A DNA stretch of 13,481 bases. Source: Polyrhizophydium stewartii. Taxonomy: Eukaryota; Chytridiomycota; Chytridiomycetes; Rhizophydiales. The position numbers and the translations under genes were made by a program. The notes under the pieces were generated by a model that did not search any database, was not told the origin of the DNA, and saw only the letters and a program-made list of their open reading frames with translations. How positions within the stretch are numbered: the stretch's first letter is position 1; each line of letters starts with the position of its first letter. Below, in pieces: positions 1 to 7,500 of the stretch. The stretch spans positions 1 to 13,481 of the forward strand of contig JADGIZ010000447.1 in NCBI GenBank assembly GCA_027604665.1. The letters are read 5' to 3'.

Positions 1-143
1 CCCACTGCCCGTTCACCGCCCCGCTGTACAGCCGCAGCCGCACTGTCACTCGCCTGCCAGCACCTCGCACCCGTGCACCTGCCTCCGCCACTCGCAATCG
101 CCCGCCCCGTCGCCACGAACCACAGCCCCCGTCGTCCTTTGCA
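1..143 (+). other. 5' flank and probable 5' UTR of the first tyrosinase gene
   Basis: This is a C-rich, purine-poor leader directly upstream of the ATG at 144, with many short CGC, CCG and CAC runs. I see no TATA box or other clear core promoter element, and no coding frame that resembles a protein. It probably holds the 5' UTR and proximal promoter, but the transcription start cannot be placed by eye. Confidence 0.4.
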
Positions 144-2322
144 ATGCTGTCGCCCGCAAAGGCCGTTGCCCTCGCCGCGCTGCTTGCGGCCGCCGTGTCA
201 GGCGCCTGCACCGCGCCGGCCGTGCGCCAGGAGTGGCGCCGCCTGACCGAGGCCCAGCGCCAGGCGTTCCTGGCCGCCGTCAAGGCCATCAAGGCCCGGC
301 CCACGACCGACTTCAACGGCCCCTTTGCAACCTGGAGCTATGATATGTTCGTGCATGTTCATTGGGACAATGTGCCCTTCGCGCATGGCAGGGTGCGTCG
401 CCGCCCCGCTCCCCCACCGCTTCCCGCCGTGCGCCTCTGCTGCGGTCCACCGCCAAAGACCCCTCGTATGGCGTCGCCGATCTCGCGATTCGTCTCGCTG
501 ACGTCACTGCTGCGTCGCGTTGCGCCTCATCGCCCCTCCCACGCCGTCCCCCGCACCGCAGCCCGAGTTCCTGCCGTGGCACCGCCTGTTCATCAACGGG
601 TTCGAAGACGCGCTGCGGTCAGTCGACCCGAGCGTGCACCTGCCCTTCTGGGACTGGTCGCTCGACTCGCAGAATCCGGCCGGCTCGGATCTGTTTGACT
701 CGGCATACTTTGGCGGCAACGGCCGCTCCAGCGACCACTGCGTCGCCGACGGTGTCACGGCCGGCTGGACCGTGACGTACCCGACCACGAGCGAGCGTCC
801 GCTGGCCCCATGCGTGTCGCGCTGCTTTGACTTCACGACGCTGTACTCGCCAGAGTCCATGGCGGGTCTGATCAGCAGCTCGACAACTTACAACGCCTTC
901 CGCAACGCACTCGAGGGCGGCCCGCACGGCATCGTGCACACGCAGGTCGGCGGCCCCTGCGGCGACATGGCGCAGATGTACTCAACCAACGACCCGCTTT
1001 TCTTTGTGCACCACGCCATGATCGACCGCACGTGGTGGCGCTGGCAGAACGCCTGTCCCGTCAATGCCGCGCAGTACGGCGGCGACGTCAACGCCCTGCT
1101 CACGCCCTTCAACGTGCCGCCGTCGATCGCACTCTCGACCACCAGCGGCTCGCCGCTGTGCTACACATACGGTCCGTCTGCGGGCGACGCCGCGCTGTCA
1201 GTCAAGTGTCCCGTCTCGTCGACTTCGACGCCGACCGGCTCGTCCGCAACCGCCTCGGCCTCGGCTTCGGCCACCGCGACTGCAACGGCTGATCCTGCTG
1301 CCAACTGGTTCCACGATGCGCTGCTTGCGCTTGTGCCCAAGCACTCGGCTCACGCCGCCGTTGTTGTCAAGCGGCGCGACGCAGCCGACGTGCCGGTCGC
1401 TTCGCCGGTCGCTTCGCCGGTCGCTTCGCCGGTCGCTTCGCCCGTGCCTTCGCCCGTGCCTTCTCAGCTGCCCTCGCCTTCCCGCCCTCTGTCTCCCTCG
1501 CCCGTCGCATCGCCAGTGGTCTCGGTCACTGCTGTCCCGACCAACGAGGTTGTGTCTAAATCCGTGAGCCAGGCGTCGGCAACCAGGTCTGCCACGTTTA
1601 CGACGGCAAGCAAGTCAGTGACACACGGGCCGACCGAAGCACCCGTGCCTTCGCCCATCGCATCACCCGTTGCTTCGCCCATTGCTTCGCCCATTGCTTC
1701 GCCCATTGCTTCGCCCATTGCTTCGCCCATTGCTTCGCCCATTGCTTCGCCCATCGCTTCGCCCATCGCTTCGCCCATCGCTTCGCCCATCGCGTCGCAT
1801 ACCGCTTCGCATACCGCTTCGCCTGTCTCGTCGCCAACCTCGTCGCCCGTCGCTTCGCACGCGATCAAGAACGAGACCCAGACCGAGATGGTGCCCGTGA
1901 CGCTGCACATTGTCGAGCTTGGCGTGGCTGCCAATAAGACGCAGTCGTTCAGCCGCAACGACAAGGTGTACTGGATCCCCAAGCCCGCGCCGATGCCGCG
2001 CGAGTACGTGCGGGCGGCCAACCTCGCGGTCGTGGCCCCCAAGGCAGCCGACTTGTCGGACCTGGTGCACATCCGCCACCCGGCTCGAGTCTCGTCCGAC
2101 TGGATCAAGATGAACGGTCTCGACGAGGACACGGTGCGCCAGTACGAGGTGCTGGCCATGCACGTTGTCGACAAGTACAACAACAAAAAGGACTATGTGT
2201 CCAAGGCGGCCCTCACGCACTTTACGTCGCACAACCAGCGCGCGCGGTGGGCTCCGACGGGTGCGGCCAAGAAGGCCTTTGCCAAGACCCGCGCGGGCGT
2301 CAAGTCGCGCCGCCGCCTGTGA
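144..2322 (+). CDS. Secreted tyrosinase (type-3 copper oxidase) with Pro/Ser repeat linker, paralogue 1
   Basis: Exons 144-392 and 562-2322 give 669 aa. The ATG at 144 opens a signal peptide (about residues 1-21). Copper A is H73, H81 and H90: 'HW', 'AHG' and 'PWHR'. The splice restores the family spacing H-x8-H. Copper B is H205, H209 ('HGIVH') and the HH pair 233-234, followed by 'DRTWWRWQ'. Tyrosinases oxidise phenols to o-quinones with a dicopper centre; the signal peptide suggests action in the secretory path or outside the cell. After the catalytic core come a helix-like 'WF..AL' segment at 332, a dibasic KRR at 353-355 (possible Kex2-type site), P-V-A-S and P-I-A-S repeats (361-384 and 448-495) and a C-terminal module (about 565-640) shared with the next gene. 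The residue two before H81 is Phe, so the Cys of the usual fungal thioether bridge is missing. Substrate and monophenolase activity are unknown. Confidence 0.87.
393..561 (+). other. Intron of tyrosinase gene 1 (169 nt, phase 0)
   Basis: The donor is GTGCGT at 393 and the acceptor is CCGCAG ending at 561. A CTGAC box lies at 498-502, and the acceptor is the first AG after it. Splicing joins AHGR to PEFLPWHR and restores the H-x8-H spacing of copper site A. The neighbouring paralogue has an intron at the same codon position and phase. Retention would run to a stop at 698. Confidence 0.88.
1393..1464 (+). repeat. 12-bp tandem repeat encoding P-V-A-S and P-V-P-S
   Basis: There are four identical 12-bp units (CCG GTC GCT TCG) followed by two related units (CCC GTG CCT TCG). 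They are in frame with the tyrosinase and encode Pro-Val-Ala-Ser and Pro-Val-Pro-Ser. The tract lies about 37 nt (12 codons) after the dibasic KRR site and begins the linker to the C-terminal module. Confidence 0.93.
1654..1821 (+). repeat. 12-bp minisatellite encoding P-I/V-A-S, with H-T-A-S units at the end
   Basis: Twelve 12-bp units (1654-1797) encode P-I-A-S or P-V-A-S. Two CAT ACC GCT TCG units (H-T-A-S) follow. Units 3-8 are identical (ATT for Ile) and the next three are identical to each other with ATC, which indicates recent unit-by-unit expansion. Whole codons are added or lost, so length change keeps the frame. The product is a flexible, probably O-glycosylated linker. Confidence 0.95.
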
Positions 2323-2567
2323 TCACCCCCCCCCCCGCAACCAGCCCCCGCTTGTCACTTATTCAGCAGCGCCCCCGCCCCCGCCGCAGTGGGGCGGGCC
2401 AACTCCACTTCAATACACATCTCACTTTTGCCTGTGTGCTGTGGGACCCGAGTTTGCCAAAAGCGGCATTGATTCACGGCACACTCTGCCGGGCGCCACC
2501 GGCCAAAGGGCTTGCCCCTCCTGCGGCCGGCAACTTTCCCGCTGTCCCGGCAAGACACCGTCTCCCG
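2323..2567 (+). other. Spacer between the two tyrosinase genes
   Basis: This 245-nt spacer must hold the 3' end of gene 1 and the promoter and leader of gene 2. It starts with a run of ten C close to the stop codon and is C-rich and pyrimidine-rich overall. I find no AATAAA signal, TATA box or small gene. Confidence 0.4.
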
Positions 2568-4329
2568 ATGCAGCTCGCCGCCTCCCTCGTGCTCGCCGTG
2601 CTCGCAGTCTCGCAGGTCGCCGCCCAGTGCGCCAACCCCGCCGTGCGCCGCGAGTTCCGCGAGCTGTCCGAGGCCGACCGCCAGGCGTATGTGTCGGCCG
2701 TGCGTGCCCTCAAGGCCCGCCCCAAGGGCCCCGACAACGACCTCAGCCAATGGAACTTGGACCAGTTCGCTCGCTTGCACTGGGACCGTAGCCCTCTGGC
2801 TCACGGTGTGGTGCGTTCCGCAGCCATCCCGCCCACTGTCGCCCCCCCCCCGCCGTCGCCCTCTCTGCCGCCACCGTCGCCCCGTGAGCGGCAGATGTCG
2901 CCTGCCGCAGCTCTGCGGCGCCTCGCCCCACCCTGAAGCGCACAGCCCGGGAGATGCCGCTCGCGCCACAGCGCTCTGACCCGCCGCCGTCGACTGCCGC
3001 CAGCCCGCCTTCCTGCCGTGGCACCGCTACTTTGTGCAGAACTACGAGAACGCCCTGCGCTCCGTCACGGGCAACTCGGCGCTCACGGTGCCCTACTGGG
3101 ACTGGACGCTGGACTCGCAGAACCCGACCGCGTCCGAGATCATGCAGTACTTTGGCGGCACAGGCCGCAGCTCGGACCACTGCGTCGACTCGGGTGTCGC
3201 CAAGGACTGGTCCGTGTCGTATCCGTACACGAGCGATTGCCTCGTGCGCTGCTCCAGGTGGACGACGCTGTGGCCGCCTTCGGCCGTCAACAACTTCCTG
3301 AGCGTGTCCAAGACGTACGGCGACATGCGCAACTCGCTCGAATCGGGCCCGCACGGCGTCGTGCACACCAGCGGCGGCGGCGTCTGCCCAGACGGCACCA
3401 ACGCGCCGTTCACCACCATGGCGTCGGCCAACGACCCGTACTTCTTCATCCACCACTCCATGATCGACCGCACGTGGTGGCGCTGGCAGAACGCCTGCCC
3501 GGAGAACGCCAACAACTACGTTGACGGCAGGGCGTCGTCCAGCGACATCCTCCAGCCGTTCGGCGCCACCGTGGCCTCGGCGTTCAGCACCACGTCGGGC
3601 TTCTTCTGCTACACGTACTCGTCGAGCAAGTCCGACTCGCAGGGCTTTAAGCCCGTGTGCTCGTCGTCGCCGTCGCAGTCCGGCACGGCCAGCGGAACGG
3701 CTACGACTTCGCCATCGCCGTCGCCCGCCTCGTCGCAGGCCCAGTGGTTCAACAACGCCCTGCAGCAGCTGCTTCCCAATGCGCTGCCAAAGTCGGGCCT
3801 GCTGCAGGTGGCTCCCGCCAAAGGCAAGCGAGAGCTCGAGAGCGAATCTGCTCTTGCCTCGGTCTCGGCTGCTCCTGCCTCGGTCTCGGCTGCTCCTGCC
3901 TCCAGCGAGGCTGCCGCCAGCGAGGCTGCCGCCAGCCAGCCCGCTGCCACGGCCACGGCCACGGCCACGGCCAGCGTCAGTGGCACCATTGCAATGCCAA
4001 CCGAGTCGCCGATGCCCGAGGTGCTCACGCGGCCCGTGTCCCACAACGAGACCACGTATGTGCCGGCATCGTACGTCAAAGTCGCCGCGCCGGCCATCAC
4101 CGATCGCTCGAATCTGTACAAGCTGCGCCACCCTGAGGCCGTGTCGGACGAGTTCCTGCGCATGAACGGCATCGACCCGGCAATTGCCCGCGCCGTCGAG
4201 GTTCGCGCCAAGCATGTCATCGACTACTACAACAACTTGTCCGGATATGTGTCGCCTGCTGCGCTCATCAACTTTGCCAAGAGCAACCCCAAGTCGGACT
4301 GGAAGCCCTCCTCGGCCAAGGCCAAGTAG
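2568..4329 (+). CDS. Secreted tyrosinase (type-3 copper oxidase), paralogue 2
   Basis: Exons 2568-2810 and 3004-4329 give 522 aa. The ATG at 2568 starts a clear signal peptide, with likely cleavage near A19. Copper A is H71, H79 and H88 ('LHW', 'AHG', 'PWHR', again H-x8-H across the splice). Copper B is H198, H202 ('HGVVH') and HH 231-232, followed by 'DRTWWRWQ'. Cysteines around 'SDHC', 'RC', 'ACP' and 'CYTY' are shared with the upstream gene, suggesting common disulfides. After the core come 'WF..AL' at 329, a dibasic KR at 356-357, a short Ser/Ala linker with S-V-S-A-A-P-A and A-T repeats, and the shared C-terminal module at about 438-511. The linker is much shorter than in paralogue 1, which explains most of the length difference. 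The role is inferred from the family: phenol or catechol oxidation outside the cell or in the wall. The thioether Cys is also absent here (Leu at that position). Confidence 0.89.
2811..3003 (+). other. Intron of tyrosinase gene 2 (193 nt, phase 0)
   Basis: The donor is GTGCGT at 2811 and the acceptor is GCCAG ending at 3003. A CTGAC box at 2976-2980 lies 24 nt before the acceptor, which is the first AG after it. The splice joins AHGV to PAFLPWHR and restores the copper-A H-x8-H spacing. The reading frame from upstream meets a stop at 2934-2936 if the intron is kept. Confidence 0.9.
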
Positions 4330-4591
4330 CACGGCCAAGGCGCCTATGCGTCCAACTGAATCTTGGACAGCATTTCCTCTCTACCACCACGATCTCGCTG
4401 CATCTGCGCCACAGACCCCATCGACACAAAAACACAAATAAAACCAGCAGTGCAGTGAGCGGTAGAAGTGGTTGGCAATCGGACAGCCTGCATCGGCAGC
4501 CGCTGCGCTGCGCTGGCCACGGACGGCACAGGCTCCGAACATTGTGAAGGTCGCGCCAAGAGTCGCACTTTTCTTTGCCGCCACCACCCAC
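4330..4591 (+). other. 3' UTR of tyrosinase 2 and upstream region of the kinase gene
   Basis: This 262-nt spacer is clearly less GC-rich than the genes around it. It contains an A-rich stretch with AATAAA at 4437-4442, then about 150 nt up to the kinase ATG. Both genes point the same way, so it combines a 3' UTR and a promoter. No small gene is visible. Confidence 0.5.
4437..4442 (+). promoter_or_regulatory. AATAAA polyadenylation signal of tyrosinase gene 2
   Basis: A canonical AATAAA hexamer lies 108 nt after the stop codon of tyrosinase 2, in a locally A-rich stretch. Position and context fit a poly(A) signal; use is not proven. Confidence 0.6.
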
Positions 4592-7500
4592 ATGCCCGGC
4601 GACGGTTTGCGGCGCTCGGCGCCGCCGCGGCTCGTGCCGCCGCTACTGGCGGCCGGCGCGGGTGCGGGTCTCGCTCGGCAAGGCGCGGACGGAGCCACGG
4701 CCGCCGCCGCACCTGCCGCCGTGGCTCACGCGGCGGCGGCGCCGCCGCCTGCCAAGCCGCAGCGCTCGGGCTTCTCGTTCTTCATGTCCCGCCGGTCCCG
4801 CCAGGCTGCCGCCGCCGCTGCCGCCGCTGCCGCTGCCGCCACGCCGCCGCCTGCCGTCTCGCTGCCACAGCACGCCGCAGGCTCGCAGTGGCAAGCCGAG
4901 GCAGCGGCGGCCGCTGCGCCGCTCCTGGTCCACGGCGCGAGCGACTCGGCGCCGCACGCCGTGGCGGCCTCGGCTGCGGCCGCTGCCAGGCCGCCCGCCC
5001 CCATCCAGATCCTGCCAAGGTGGGCCACCGCCCCTGCCCTGGCGCTCTACCGCCCACAACCGGCCCGTCCCGTCATCCTCAACCAGCCCCGCGGTGCTCC
5101 GCCTCGCCCGGCATGAGCCCGTCGATCTGCGCCTCGCGGCAGCAACGCCCCACCGCCCGCCAGCCCTCAGCGGCCCGCTGGCCGGGCTGGCCGGGCGGCT
5201 CTCGCCCCCGAAGCTCCTAGGAAGCTGACTCCCCTTCTGCGCAGGTCGTCGTCCATCCAGGACCGCAGGGTCGGCGGCCTGCCCGCGGCGACCATCTCGA
5301 TGCCGCTGCTCTCTGTCGGCGCGATGGCCCAGACCGGCCAAGCCCTCCCGCAGCGGCCGCACTCGCACCTGCCGCTCGGCTTCAGCGACATCGACTCGCA
5401 TGAGCAGGACCTCGGCACAACGCCACCGCCCCTCGTGCCCCTCCACGGTACTGGACCGCAGTCGTCCGAGCTTGACTCGCTGCCGCTGCACTCCCAGGCA
5501 CCGGCCGCGGCATCTGCGCCGGCCTTGGCGTCGGCATCCGCAGGATCCCTGCCGCTGCAGCAGCCGCCCGCCGCCGCTGCGACGCCCCAACCGCCTGCTC
5601 GTCACGGGCTGTTCTCAAGATCCCACCAGCATCATGCGTCTGTCGTGGCGTCCGCCGCGCCAGCGATCCCGCTTCCGGCCATCTCGCCGCTCTCTCCTCT
5701 CTCGCCGACGACAATGCCAGCACCGTCCGGGATGCCGCTCGACGCCATGGCGAGCAAGCCTGCCCCGGCGGCCCCGCCCTCTGCCGCCCAACCGGCTGCG
5801 TCCCCCGCGCCGCCGTTGACGCCGACCCGGTCCAGGCCCAAGGGCTCGTTTCGGATCGGCATCCCCATGTCGCGCCGCAAAGGATCGACCGGCTCTGCGG
5901 ACGGCGAGGGGCTCCAGCCAAAGGACAGCGTCGACGAGCAACGCAGTCCGCTCTCGCGCTCTCTCCCAGCGTCGTCCTTCTTCCACCAGCACTACTCCAA
6001 GATGCAGCAGACGCAGCAGCAGCAGCAGCGGCAACAACAACAGCAGCAACAACAGCAGCAGTATCAGCAGCAGCAGCTTCTGCACCCGCATCTTGCCAGG
6101 GACGGCCCTGAGCCCCAGTCGCCCTCGCGCACCAGCATGTCGCTCTCGCTCGCTGGATCTGGACGCAAGTCGTTCAGCTACGCCATCACCCGCCGCTCCA
6201 ACTCGGACATGCATTTTGCCGACGACCACCGCAGCGGCACTTCGTCTGGACAACCCAGCCTGCACAAGCAGACGTCAGCCACGCTCTCGATTGGCTCAAC
6301 GTCGCATGGATCGCTTCTGCGACGCACGACGCTGTCGTCGCCGACGGCTCAAACTGCGCCGCGAGGCTTCTCGTCCATCAGCCTCGCAACGGCCGCCGCG
6401 ACGCTCACTCCATCCGCAAGTGGCACGGGGACGCCGAACCGCGCTGGCTCGCGCCGCACATCCAACCCACTGCTCGCAGAGCCCGTGCGCGAGACCTTCC
6501 AGATGGTGCGCGACTACGACCCCCAGACGGGCAACAAGATGATCAACAACTACATGGTCATCCGCGAGATTGGCCGCGGCGTGCACGGCAAGGTCAAGCT
6601 CTGCATCGACACAGAAACCAACGAAAAGTGGGCGATTAAGATCGTTGAGAAGAACGCCAAGCGGCGTTTCCAAAGCAAGCTCTCGGCCGCTGCGCGCGCC
6701 GCGGCAGAGGGCGGCCAGGAGCCGCCCAACCCGCAGCTCGAGAAGATCAAGCGCGAGATTGCGATTCTGAAAAAGTGCGCGCATCCTCATGTTGTGCGGC
6801 TGCACGAGGTCATTGACGACCCGCACTCGGACAAGATCTATCTCGTTCTCGAGTACCTCGAGGGCGGCGAGATCACCTGGCACGACAGCTCGGACCCGCC
6901 GCGGCCCGTGCTCTCGATCGACGAGACGCGCGCCATCTTCCGCGATGTTGTGTGCGGCGTGCAGTACCTGCACTACCAGGGCATTGTGCACCGCGACATC
7001 AAACCCGCCAACTTGCTGTGGACGGCGGATCACCGCGTCAAGATATCCGACTTTGGCGTCTCGGTGTTTGTCGGCCGCAGGCGCAAGCGGCGGCCGCGAG
7101 TGCACATGGGTGGCGGCGCAGCGACCGCTGGAAGCGGCACGGACACGAGGAACGACATCTCGCGCCTGCGTGACAGGCACCGGCGCGACCGGTCCAGGGC
7201 GTCGTTCTCGCGGCCGCACTCGCGCGATGACCCGGCTGACCGCATCGCGTCTGGTGTGCTCAGCGACAGCGCGCTGCTCGACGACATGGGCGAAACGACC
7301 AACGACGACGAGGAGGCGGCACCCCGCGCAAGCATGGACGGCCTGCCCGAGGAAACGGACGAGCTCGAGCTCGCCAAGACGGCCGGATCGCCGGCCTTTT
7401 TCGCGCCAGAACTCTGTGGCATGGGCGACGAGGAGCTCATGGCGTCCATCTCGTCCATCAGCGCGCGCGTGCAGCAGATCCAGGCATCGCGGGCCCACGC

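Noticed and set aside
520..561. Start of tyrosinase 1 at 520 and of tyrosinase 2 at 3034
   Set aside because: These are TTG and GTG codons, not eukaryotic starts. The first lies inside the intron. True ATGs with signal peptides are at 144 and 2568, and the splices restore copper site A.
1654..1821. CRISPR-like or regulatory repeat array
   Set aside because: The units are contiguous 12-mers without spacers, in frame with the tyrosinase, and encode a P-I-A-S linker. It is a coding minisatellite.
2842..2851. C-homopolymer runs (here and near 2325) as frameshift sites
   Set aside because: One lies in an intron and the other after a stop codon, so neither affects a protein. Their length may be a sequencing uncertainty only.
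2743..4338. Long minus-strand open frame (531 codons) antisense to tyrosinase 2
   Set aside because: It is Arg/Gly-rich without recognisable motifs and lies opposite a gene with clear copper-binding motifs. It is the usual antisense shadow of GC-rich coding DNA.
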